Shown: positions 23,326 through 33,209 of the stretch, one piece after another
Layout of the letters: each line of letters starts with the position of its first letter
Numbering within the stretch: the first letter of the stretch is position 1
The notes under the pieces: generated by a model
Databases searched by the model: none
Told to the model about the DNA's origin: nothing
Seen by the model: the letters and a program-made list of their open reading frames with translations, nothing else
NCBI GenBank assembly: GCA_001600455.1
Contig: BCKC01000005.1
Location: forward strand, 744,001 to 808,000
Source: Endocalyx cinctus
Lineage: Eukaryota; Ascomycota; Sordariomycetes; Amphisphaeriales; Apiosporaceae
Direction: 5' to 3'
Length of the DNA stretch: 64,000 nt
Position numbers and translations under genes: made by a program

Positions 23326-24342
23326 ATCTTACATCGATAATCCGATGCTACGAATGAGCAACATCGTTTCATCAATTCTCAAAAATCTTTATGCTAGGCG
23401 TTGAAGGATTGGATTTAAATTTCATAAATTGGTAACCTTAAGATAAAAAAATGGGATTCGGCGGTTAGAAATAGCATTACTCTCCCGGAAAGACGGCCTG
23501 GGGATTCGAGAACATTGAAGTCTCGTTGATCGGCCATGGGTTCACGCCCTATTACGTACTTGTATTGTGTTCTAGATGGTTACTCAAGAAGAATGATATA
23601 GTTTACTGGTGAATAGACTCCTCAATGTAATTTTTTTTAAGATTGCCTCTTTTTTTTTTTTTCCTCCGTCGTTCCAGATACCCTGGAAGATTGATGCGGC
23701 TGATATGTGACTGTTACCTGGTTAGCTTCGCCGTGCGGGAAGCTACTGCTGCCTGCAGGATCATGTGGCTAACCATTTCTCCAACGCCCACTCTACACGG
23801 GGGATCAGATCAAATCCTATTGAACCAAACTTTTTTCATCCTGCAGGCTGCCATCATGTAAGGTACCAGATCGAGTCTTTCTTAAAGCAGTACCTAGGCA
23901 ATACCCCGGATCTCGGGGCTACGAGCGACGTCTCCACGAAGGATTAGAAAGAGGGCAGTATAATTTGAAGTTACCGTTACCTCTAGGCGGAAAAAAAGTA
24001 TCGGACTTGCCCCTTTTTCTTTGCTCCAGAACGTGGGTTACACGAGGCGGAATGTAAACTAAAGCCTGATAGTAACGATGTGGATGTAGACATCTGTCGG
24101 CAATGATATAGGATGACACGGCATATCTCAATGTTTGCTCCATTTTGATGTGAACAGGTTATAAATCTCATCTAACCTGATGTCTAGAATTCCGTAGGTA
24201 CCTAGGTGACTCACGTCTTCGTCCAAACCAGAGAATGCCGGAGAATAAGCTGAACAATCTATTGTGAATGTGGAATATGGTGACATCGTATCCATATCGC
24301 CCATATTATTTCACGTCAATCTGGGACGAATCCACCAGAAAT
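23326..24342. other. intergenic region, 1 kb
   Basis: Contains a T run at 23629-23661 and short open frames without recognisable content. It lies between the 3' end of the Ser-rich gene and the 3' end of the acetyltransferase gene. Confidence 0.4.
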
Positions 24343-24999
24343 TTAGCCACGATGATAACTATCGGTCTCCTTCTCGAAGTAGTGTGACATCTCTATGCCG
24401 GAATTATGATATCCGCATTTGACGTAGAACGGCTCATTCCGAGGTCCGCAGTTCAGGATGTTCTTATAGCAGCCGACACTAACGGCAACGGAATCTAGCG
24501 CGTGCATCATTTTCAACCCGAGGCCTTTACCCTGGTGTTCTTTGGATATCGAGATCTCTTCAACATGACCACACTTGCCCCGGTTGTGAATACTGTTTTC
24601 ATGGAGCGAAGAATGGCTTCGATAAGTAAGGTGGAAGAGTAATGTCTCGGATATGGAGAAGATAGGGAGAGAGAGAGGGGGGGATGTAGGTGTTGAGTAG
24701 GGGTATTTGGATACGTACAACTTCTTCTCGACTACTAAACACCCTGTACCAACGACTCGGTCTCGGTGCTCGATAACCATAAAATAGTAAGTCCCCTTGG
24801 CCTCACGCATTTCGTCGTACCGTTCATGAAAGTCTTCTTCAGTTAGGTCACCGGTCCATGTCAAAACCTGTAAACAGTCGAGAAATCCTTTGTGATAGTC
24901 ATTTCTCGACAACGGACGAATGATATAGCCGTCGGGAAAAGATTGAGATACATCCTTTGAAATGACGGAATCGGGGAAAATTAAATTTGTGTCTGCCAT
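24343..24999 (-). CDS. GNA1: glucosamine-6-phosphate N-acetyltransferase (GNA1-like GNAT)
   Basis: Exons on the complement, 24999-24719 and 24592-24343; 176 aa. The fit to fungal GNA1 is good: FPDGYIIRPLSRNDYHKGFLDCLQVLTWTGDLTEEDF at the N-terminus, then VVGTGCLVVEKKFIHNRGKCGHVEEISISKEHQGKGLGLKM (acetyl-CoA binding loop QGKGLG), and a C-terminal NCGPRNEPFYVKCGY. The enzyme makes N-acetylglucosamine-6-phosphate on the way to UDP-GlcNAc and chitin. The intron 24718-24593 is 126 bases, a multiple of three and free of stops in frame, so an unspliced reading looks like one ORF with a 42-residue insert. The family shows the spliced form is correct. Confidence 0.92.
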   Translation of the reverse strand: MADTNLIFPDSVISKDVSQSFPDGYIIRPLSRNDYHKGFLDCLQVLTWTGDLTEEDFHERYDEMREAKGTYYFMVIEHRDRVVGTGCLVVEKKLYVSKYPYSTPTSPPLSLPIFSISETLLFHLTYRSHSSLHENSIHNRGKCGHVEEISISKEHQGKGLGLKMMHALDSVAVSVGCYKNILNCGPRNEPFYVKCGYHNSGIEMSHYFEKETDSYHRG

Positions 25000-25466
25000 G
25001 TTGTGATAATGGCAGAGAGGTTATCTCGATCTCTCCGGACTTAAGATTGTTTATGGGCTCTGCGTGTTGAGTGACTTGTGGAAGTAAAACTATATGAAGT
25101 GCTAGTTTAGAAATCTCGTCGACTTAATTAAGAGAGGTTGCGTTATTTAAATATATGGCTTAATTACAATATTGCCTATCCACATTAACATCAACAATCA
25201 GATTCATTATTGATTGAATGCTTGACAGAGTGTAAATTATTGAAAAGAGATAATTTACACCTTATTTGACAAGTATGTAGTTATTCTCATCTTGCTTGAA
25301 GGTTCCGTCCCTTGGTTCATTAAACTCGAATATCCAGTTTAGCAATTTTTAAAGATCCTCTTGTTCGTATTCAAAGCCACTTCTGGACAAAGTCTAGAAT
25401 TGATCTGTTCGGAGAAATATACCCTGGCTGTCTTCTCGACCACTAAAAGTGCAGAGGGGGACTTAC
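25000..25466. other. intergenic region with an 11-bp perfect hairpin
   Basis: AT-rich. The inverted repeat GTGTAAATTAT / ATAATTTACAC at 25230-25260 has a nine-base loop. No gene is seen. Confidence 0.5.
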
Positions 25467-25820
25467 CTATCGGCTCACCTTACCACCACCATTAACACGA
25501 TTCCACATGTCTACCACTTTGATCCAGTCCTTATCACTTACCTCGCATCTCAAGCCTGCTAAAACCTTTCCCGCTAGCTCGTTATGACCACCACATCTTT
25601 GTCTGAGATTATCGATATGTACACTCGTCTTTTTCACGGAATTTAAGTCACCCTTTATGGCTATACGGATACAATGTATGCATCTCATGGGCAACGGGAT
25701 CTCTTCGACTAGAAAGTGGCCATTCTTCTTGGGCGCGGTACTAGGAAGCTGAGCTTTGAAGTGGACCGTCTCCTGGACGTGTCCACAGGTGAATTGTTCG
25801 ATGGTAATGTAGGTTGGCAT
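25467..25820 (-). CDS. CGH-motif small protein, paralogue A (117 aa)
   Basis: Single exon as modelled. It begins MPTYITIEQFTCGHVQETVHF and continues with VEEIPLPMRCIHC, sharing a start region with the divergently transcribed gene at 26190. Shared pattern: MPTYIT-[IV]E-x-F-x-CGHVQ-x-TVH ... EEIPL ... C-x2-C. The Cys and His residues could form one zinc site (inference). There is no signal peptide. The C-terminal half (DNLRQRCGGHNELAGKVLAG, WIKVVDMWNRVNGG) is absent from the paralogue. A GTGAGC sequence overlaps the last codons and GTAAGT follows just beyond the stop, so the true C-terminus might differ. Small CGH-type proteins are frequent in filamentous fungi without assigned function. A TATATAAG at 25919-25911 (reverse strand) lies about 91 bases upstream. 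Confidence 0.68.
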   Translation of the reverse strand: MPTYITIEQFTCGHVQETVHFKAQLPSTAPKKNGHFLVEEIPLPMRCIHCIRIAIKGDLNSVKKTSVHIDNLRQRCGGHNELAGKVLAGLRCEVSDKDWIKVVDMWNRVNGGGKVSR

Positions 25821-26189
25821 TTTTTTTCTTCGTGTATTGTCGTGTCGTGTCGTGGCGTTGACTATGCTCTACTGTTTCGAAAACACCTCCCTACGGTACG
25901 AAATGCCTGCTTATATAGAATGTATCGAAAGACAAAAAAGGGATTATACCATTGTCTTAAATTTCCTTGTTGAGATGGCTATAATGGGATGGTGACGAGG
26001 CCCTTGTTCATTTGACTTGCCCTGAAAGAAGACAATGGAATCATAGTCTTGAATATGATTTACTATTTAAACCTCTCTCTATATAAACTCTACTCTTACC
26101 CCTTGAAATATCCGCTTTTTGGCCCCTTATCTTCATACCAGCCTCGAGAAACACCAAGCCCGCCCTTTACCTGAAGGAATTAAATAAAG
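25821..26189. promoter_or_regulatory. bidirectional promoter region of the CGH-protein pair
   Basis: 369 bases separate two divergent start codons. There is a TATATAAG-type box for the minus gene at about 25911-25919 and a TATATAAA box for the plus gene at 26080-26087, about 103 bases before its ATG. A CGTGTCGTGTCGTGTCGTGG pentanucleotide-type repeat lies at 25836-25856 in the minus gene's 5' leader. Confidence 0.55.
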
Positions 26190-26438
26190 ATGCCTACCTA
26201 CATCACGGTCGAGAGCTTCGCCTGTGGGCATGTCCAGAAGACGGTCCACAAACCCCCTCCGCCTCAAGGCAGCATCCGTGGTGGCATCTTTACAAATACC
26301 TGGGATAATAGAGTTATCAAGGAAGAGATACCTCTTCTCGAGACTTGCTTGAACTGTGACTCTGTTCTAAACTCCATCCTTGCATCGATTCCGAATGGTT
26401 ATGTGCAGCTGATGGATCCACGTCGGAAATCGAGCTAG
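26190..26438 (+). CDS. CGH-motif small protein, paralogue B (82 aa)
   Basis: Starts MPTYITVESFACGHVQKTVHK, clearly related to the product of the divergent neighbour. The middle contains a PPPPQGSIRGG insertion, then IKEEIPLLETCLNCDSVLN, and the C-terminus is short (MDPRRKSS). It has one CGH and one C-x2-C pair, no signal peptide and no membrane segment. I infer a duplicated pair with a common zinc-site core and divergent tails. The function is unknown. The start codon is supported by the match to the paralogue and by a purine-rich AATTAAATAAAG leader. Confidence 0.7.
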   Translation: MPTYITVESFACGHVQKTVHKPPPPQGSIRGGIFTNTWDNRVIKEEIPLLETCLNCDSVLNSILASIPNGYVQLMDPRRKSS

Positions 26439-27329
26439 AACTCTGGCGGGCACTCGGATTTCGGACTGGGCGATAAATGAAGAATAAGCGATTGATAGGA
26501 GACTTCCGAGGCCGGTTCTCTCGAGTTATTGAAGTCTTAACAAATATAGGTATATAATGCTCCCTTATCTGGAACACCAACTCCATATAAATAGTATGGC
26601 CATAGAATAAGTAGCGTTATATGTTTCTATCCCATGATCCCTTCATCAGAGTAAACCACTATAAATAATCTTCGAAAATAATTACTTCTTCACTGGCATG
26701 TGACAGGTAAAATTGTGCGCGCGATATATATATCGGATTATAAGAAACGAAAATTGAAGTGGCTCCCTCAACTCCGTTTGTTCTGAAATGAACTCAGATT
26801 TCCACCCATACATAGGTCGTTCAGTAATTACAATTCTGCTAGGATTTGAAAACCCGGTCGCTCAAGAAGATATATACCCATCCAACCCCCAGTCCAGTTT
26901 TTGTGTCCAGAAGCCTGTCTTTCGTACGTTCCATATCTCATGATACAACCATTAAGAATAACCAATGCCCATCCAGTGTTTCACAGGCCTACTCCTTAGA
27001 TTAGACGCATCGATGCACTACTCCTAGGTATCATGACTCGTAAATAATTCGGTTGCGAAGTGTTGGCAGTCTTGAGTGCTTCATAAAGCCCATATAATGC
27101 GAACAGAGTGAAAAAAAAAAAAAGGATTCTTCCCGTGAACGAGTGACAAACGAGTTAATCCCACTATAAAAAAACGGTTCTTTGCTCGTCAGTCTCTCAC
27201 ATAATACACCTTAGGCTCGCGACACTAGACCAGAAGTCTTCTATGAGAAGAAAGGCTCGAAAATGAGATAAATTCTGAAGGAAACAGTGATGGAGGCACA
27301 ATAGTTTAGTTGGCGTTCTATGTATGCAT
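26439..27329. other. intergenic region, 0.9 kb
   Basis: AT-rich, with ATATATATAT near 26724 and an A run at 27109-27123. No coding region is supported. Confidence 0.4.
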
Positions 27330-30300
27330 TCAATCAGATCGCGCCGATGAAGTGAAATCTTTGCAATCTTCTAGCCGCCCGCAAGCTTCCTCAATCAATT
27401 CCGAAGGGGAGTCGGCTAATACTGTTAACAGTGTATCCAACAACCCAGGTAACCCTTCGAGAAGATTCGGCGCCGAGGGCGACGTGACATCGAGTTCGTT
27501 TAGCGATGCCACTCGAGAAAGGTAGTCGGCTACACCGGCACCGACGCCTGCCCCAGGAATATTGCTATGTCGCATCTGGGGCGACGAGAATGACGGTCTC
27601 TGATTTACGCTCCCTGATTGGTTCAGCGTTCGCACGAATGACCAGATGCTTAAAGTAGCGTAATAAGTGATCCACGGTCGGTGGGGGTCAGGATCGTTGC
27701 GTGCTGAGTAGGGGATACCGTACCCACTCATGGCCCCATTCTGGTAAGTCGAAGTTCGCCTCTGTCGCGGGTCAACAAGAATGCGGTGCAAGAGCTTGAA
27801 AGCGTGGAGAATGGCACGCCTGGTTGTGGATTGTGCCGACCACGCCGCCATACGCGTAACTACGTTGGTGTAATCTCGCGTAGATACTTTACGCCCCAGA
27901 AGGCGTTTCGCACCAGCGTAGACTTGGCAATCGACAATATCGATGTAAAGACTAACGTGCGCCAGATGATACAGTACAGCAGCACTCTGGATGAGACCAT
28001 TTGATCTCGACTGTTGACCGACTCCTTCCGATTCGGAATCGGCCGACCGCATTGCGAAATCAAAGCTCGTCTTCCAATCATCAAAAGCCTTCAACAGCAT
28101 GCGGCACCATTTGTCTCTTGTATCGGCAGAGTTCGTCCCAGACTCTAACCACTTCAGGTGGGCATCACGATGTCGGAGATGCCAACCTACGCTGAGAAGA
28201 CCGCACATGATGATCATGCGACCGAAAGAATGCGTCTTGACCTCTTTTCCGTGAATAGCACGCTTGAGTCCGTCTAAGAAGGACACGGGTCTCACACCGT
28301 ACATCCTTAAGTTGGCATCCTGCTGGCGCACGATGTCGGGACTGGTAGCTGACCACATCGAATCATCGCAAGGCAGCGGCAGGCGGATCTCGTGAGGCGC
28401 CATATCTGCGGCATGACCGAACATGGCGGCATGGATGATATCCATCATAAAGGCAGCGTAGACAACCCGATGCATAGCCTGAGTCTCGGCCCATCGCACC
28501 CACCAAATTCTCGCATCTGAGGCGCCGGGATGGCCATCGCCTGTTTGTTGGTCAGGCGGTGACTCGGATCCTGCCCTACCAATAAGAGGGCTGCCCCGGC
28601 GGAGTAGGGTCAACGTCACGTTATGATAGATGTTGCTCCTCTCGTGGAATTTTCGGAAGGAATACATCTTCTCATAGAACTCTAGCAAAAGAAGAGCCTG
28701 GCTAACCCAAAGGTCTGGCGGTGGTTGGGCATCTTCAGAAGTCAAAATTTCCCACCTGACGCACGAGATGATTAAATCCGCTAGAGCCTTAAATGGCTCC
28801 GTGTCGGCAACCATAGATTGGCAGTGTATTTGTGCAGCCCCGAGAGCGATCATGGTCAGGAGTAAATAGATGGGGCATCGAGCGGACGAAAAAGTCGGTT
28901 GATGAACGATGGGCATACGGGGAGAAACGACTTCCCAGTAGCGCCGCATACAGTCTCGTAGAAAATCCAGACTAAGACCAGGCGTGTCGCCATTGGAATC
29001 ATGAATCAAGTTATCCAACTTAGCGTCGTACTTGTTCTGCTTGTTACGGAATTCCTGTATCCGGTGCGTAATTTCCCCTCGACGGTACTCGGATATTAAC
29101 TCATCAGGCATATCAGCATGACGCGGCGGAGTGAGGTCAATTTGCGACCGGCTGGTCAAGGATTCATGATCATAGTGAATATTATTGTTAAAGGGGGATT
29201 CAAGCCCGCCCTCGAGAAAGGGGAGATTAGCAACGGACAAATCGCCGAAATGAGGTTGCGAGTCAAAGAGCCATACGGCAAAGTTCTTGTTGACCAGCTC
29301 CGCAGGATCGGCGGACACCTGGGCATTGGGGTACGGCACGAAAGTGGAGGGGTCATGTATCTGCATCTGATCACGATCGTAGAAACTTGGCTTTAAGGGA
29401 CGTCCCATGGGTAAATTTTCGATAGGTGCCCAGCTGGAATTGTGGTTCATGGGACTTGGCTGCGAGACAGAAAATTGAGGAGCGTGGTTTTGAATGGGCG
29501 AGTCCGAAGTGAGAAGTACCGACGCATTTCTCGGCGCACTGGCGGGTTGTTGCGCGTACGGTGAAACATGTTGAGGTTGAAGCGGCGTCTGACTTTGTTG
29601 CGGCTGAAGAGGAGGAGTCTGGTGTTGATGCTGATGTTGAGGATGTTGATGCTGGTGATGTTGTTGGTGCGGCGAATGTTGTGAATGTTGAGGAATATGT
29701 CCAGTGCCCGCGACACCACCGGGCGAAGTTGGCATACGCACATCGGTAGGTGACGGGGGTTTAACGGGAACACTAAAACTACTGGCACGATTCCTAGGAA
29801 TATAAGAGGCCGAGTGACGTTTCTTATGCCTGGCTAATAAATCTAGCCTAACGAACATCTGCGTACACCCGGGTACATCACATCTGTGTACTTCCTTGGG
29901 ATCATCTACGAAATAGGATTGGTTCCCGTTTGTTAGCATCATGTGTAGTTTATTCCCGATATTTCTTTTATTATTTTATCAATTTCTCCCTTTCGATGGT
30001 AACATGGGGCCCCACAGAAGCACGAGAGGAGGAGAACAAGGGGGTGGTGATTGAAGTTGGGGGGTTTTACTATTATTATTATTTTTATAGGAAAAAAAAA
30101 AAAGAATATCTTGGTAGGACGGCATATAAGAGGAAATAAGTATGCAAGTAAATAAAAGTTCAGCCTTACGATTTAATTGATGTCTTTGAAGATGTTCAGC
30201 TCTGGAATATATTTTATCACACCCAGGCCAGTCGCAAGCGAATTTTCGAGGAGCACCTTTACGACTTGCACGTTTATAACCAGATGAGGGGGTATTACTG

Positions 30301-30440
30301 GTATTGGTTGTATTGGTTGTATTGGTATTATCAGCCAATCCGACTCCTCCCGATGATATTTGTAAAGGTAGTTGTTGTGGCGATTGTTGCTGCTGTTGCT
30401 GTTGCTGCTGCTGCTGCTGTTGTTGCTGTTGTGACGCCAT
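27330..30440 (-). CDS. C2H2 zinc-finger transcription factor with fungal-specific (PF04082-type) domain and polyQ N-terminus
   Basis: Exons on the complement, 30440-30170 and 29905-27330; 948 aa. The N-terminus carries a run of 16 Gln (residues 4-19). Two tandem fingers follow: CDWPGCDKIYSRAEHLQRHQLNH (ligands C69, C74, H87, H91) and CDVPGCTQMFVRLDLLARHKKRH (C99, C104, H117, H121). The intron splits the codon of H91, the last ligand of finger one. Then comes a His/Gln/Pro-rich stretch (about residues 160-200), and from about 360 to 800 a region typical of the fungal transcription-factor middle homology domain (YWEVVSPRMPIVHQPTF, ALGAAQIHCQS, WVRWAETQAMHRVVYAAFMMD). It is presumably a nuclear regulator; targets are unknown. 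A short acidic Leu-rich C-terminus ends the protein. Confidence 0.9.
30378..30432 (-). repeat. CAG/CAA trinucleotide tract encoding polyglutamine
   Basis: The tract lies in exon 1 of the zinc-finger factor; on the given strand it reads as CTG/TTG triplets. Mixed CAA and CAG codons interrupt the perfect repeat, which usually slows length change. Confidence 0.85.
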
Positions 30441-31591
30441 CTTTTCTTCACTCTTCTCTCTCTCTCTCTTCTTTTTTTAGGGGATTTATATTATATTTTT
30501 TAACCCACTACTTCGTTCACTCATATTTTTTCTTTCTTTTTTCGCCTATTTCAGCTTAAGTACGATTAAATAATATATATATATATATGCTAGTTATGAA
30601 AAGAGTATATAAAATGAATGTGACTGTTACATATGCGACAAACCGAACGATTGAATGGGGGAACAAATATTGATGTTCTTAAATATTAAAGGAATTAAAA
30701 GAGAAAATTCTAAGCGGAGTTGATGGGGGTACCAAAGAAAAAAAAATAGCAGGAAAAAGATACAAAATAGAGAGGGATAAGACAGGATAATGAGCTATTT
30801 CTAAGGATGATTTTACCTATTATTTCCCTTAAATAGCATATTCGTAATGGTGGGAATCAAAAGGGGGGGGGAGGGTTTGATAATTGACAGGTAGGCAGGT
30901 TAGTGGACAGGGCATTGTATATTACAGTACACTACACACTACTCTATACACATTCAGACACTCAGACAACCGCACTACAGTACATCCATCCATGGATATA
31001 CACACGTAAAACGCCACCTCACGCGGGGGTTTTCAATGTGGAGTTTAGCGTGGGGGTTTTAAAGCGTTGCTCCATCCGGGGTACCTTGTGGGGGATAATG
31101 GGTAGATGGGATATATACCTATACTTGTATATATACTGTATATATATATATAAATATTTTAATTTTTTATTCATTAAATATATTTATCAAAAATAGGTAT
31201 TCCGCTTCATTATCGAGTCTTCTTCGCATCAGCATGCCAGATCTAGATTTTAATCTGTCACCCCTCTGTCACCTTATGTCACCTTATGTCACTCTATCTA
31301 TAAACACTTCCTTTCCACACACGCTACCACGTCATCGTCCTTTGCTTAATCTGAGCAATAACTTCGTCGTAGTATAACCGCCATTTCAGTAAGCATTCTC
31401 GTTATTGGACGAAAGGCAAGTTAAATATATTGGAATAGAAATATATTCTATTCTTCTTGTACCTGGTCATTCCCGAGGTCGATAGTATGTCATGGTTCAG
31501 TTGGGGAAAAAAAAGATCTAGGTTAGCAATAACCAGTAACCAATGTCAATAATATTTACTTTGCAACCAACCGCATTGTCCATTCTCCATT

Positions 31592-31649
31592 CCCCTCTCT
31601 CACTCTCCCTCTCTTTTTTTTTTTTTTTTTTATTTAAAAAAAAAAAAAA
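31592..31649. repeat. pyrimidine run followed by T run and A run, unit 3
   Basis: CCCTCTCTCACTCTCCCTCTC followed by about 18 T, TATTT-type junction and 13 A; the T and A runs can fold into a hairpin. Confidence 0.7.
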
Positions 31650-31930
31650 TCACGATGAAAATACCTCGAGTTAGGGAACGAAAAGAAAACCTTGCGCTTA
31701 TATATTGTGCAATCTGAAAGAGTGATTGTCAGTAGGTATTCACCATCTCATTAGATGACCTCTTTCGATACTAAAAGCTCTTGCGGCGTCCTATCTTGGT
31801 TAAACCCCCGCGATTTACGACGGATTCTGGTGTATTTGAAAACCCCAGCATTCGCTCGGAATGGGTACCATACGCTTGAGTGATGGCACCATAAGAACAC
31901 GGGGGTTTATCCTTCTCTTAGCTCAACCTA

Positions 31931-32006
31931 GAAAACTCTTATCGATGCAGGCAATAACGTACCAGAGGCCGGAATCTTTGCCCTTCTCGGCTTGGTAGCA
32001 TGCGCT
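31931..32006 (+). pseudogene. possible relic exon of an MFS transporter
   Basis: Following a CTCAACCTAG acceptor-like sequence, the frame reads TLIDAGNNVPEAGIFALLGL then VACAGDFG, followed by a GTATAT donor-like sequence. The FALLGL...AGDFG wording recalls a transmembrane segment of some fungal MFS proteins (FALLALAGDLG). No flanking exons of the same kind were found. It could be chance; I give it low confidence. Confidence 0.25.
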
Positions 32007-33209
32007 GGCGATTTTGGTATATACTGTTTTATTCTCGGGGATTACGGTGGAGCTATCACTACCATGTGAGCGTAGAGTAAGCTAAGACTCGTGAACCGTC
32101 TCCAATTCTTAGCAATCGGCTTATTCTTTATCTGAGGTTTGACTGGAGAATGTGCATGTAGGTATAAAGGGGTTATATGAGGAGCTAGACCCCTTGAAGT
32201 CTTTGAGCTAAGAAATCTTCGCGTCCGTGAGACGGTTAGTAAATATATAAGCCAGATTTCTATTCTGGGACTAAGATGCTCTTGGTGTTCAAGGATTCCG
32301 AGCAGATGAATGGATTTAAGCAATGTGGATTTTGCTTGAGAGAGCGTTGATGTAAGGGCTAGTTAACAGTCTTATCTCGACAAAGGGTTGAATTCCATAT
32401 GTCAAAACAAGACGGCAAATACGAATATTCGCTATCTACGATGGTCATCGATCCAAGATACTAGAGCATAGTATAAGCCCAGGCACGAGCAAGAATGCGA
32501 CCTGTCAAAGCTGGTGGACACTAGAGATTTCATTTTCTCCAGTTCTTATATGCTGTTGCATGTAGCAAATTAGCAGCTCCAAGAACAGGGAAAGGTCAGG
32601 TGTCGCCGACATCCCCTGATAGTCACCTGTTCGAGGATTGCACGGCAGCGATGCCAGAGCAGAACGTACAGATGTGCTAGGATGAACCACAAACGAGAAA
32701 TACGAAGAAGATCATATCCGTCATATTCAATAATAACGAGACATTGAGATCCTACAGAGGTCAAGTCATCTTAGCTGAGAATGATCTAATATTTTATTGA
32801 AATGCCTGACATTGCAAATGAAGTAATATCAAATACAGAACGTGTTGCATAGTCGACGCTGTCGAAGCAACCTAACCATTGGGTTACAGACCGCTGAAAA
32901 ACATCATGACGTACAAGAAGAAACCGGGAAGCTCTGGTACTAACGAAATTGCACCCTTAGCTGAATTTGGCTGAGATTGCTTTTTTTTTCTTCTTGAATA
33001 TATTTTCTTTGAACTCCCTTTCTCCCCGGTAGGGCCATCGAATTTGGTGAGTACCTCTCACTTCTTTACTCTGATATGTCACGTGGTAACTGCCGAGTTG
33101 CTTCTCTACTCTCCAAGGCTTCCTATACACTTGATTCATTCATTGTGCTAGTCATTTCTATCGTATCGAAGAAAAAAAAAGTCAATTAAACAGGTGTCCC
33201 ACTTCTCTT

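Larger units (their letters stand above)
30441..33209. other. large intergenic region (2.8 kb) with simple repeats and a possible MFS exon relic
   Basis: No intact gene is seen. Features: CT run at 30457-30470, TA repeats at 30572-30588 and 31129-31152, a G run near 30867, and a pyrimidine plus T/A-run unit at 31592-31649. A perfect 8-bp hairpin (GAATAGAA/TTCTATTC) is at 31433-31453. An MFS-like open stretch is at about 31931-32006 (see separate entry). Confidence 0.45.

Noticed and set aside
29447..29788. 113-residue open frame on the minus strand
   Set aside because: It is an alternative frame inside the His/Gln/Pro-rich region of the zinc-finger factor.
30266..30559. 97-residue plus-strand frame rich in Val and Ala
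   Set aside because: It is antisense to the CAG/CAA repeat coding polyglutamine.
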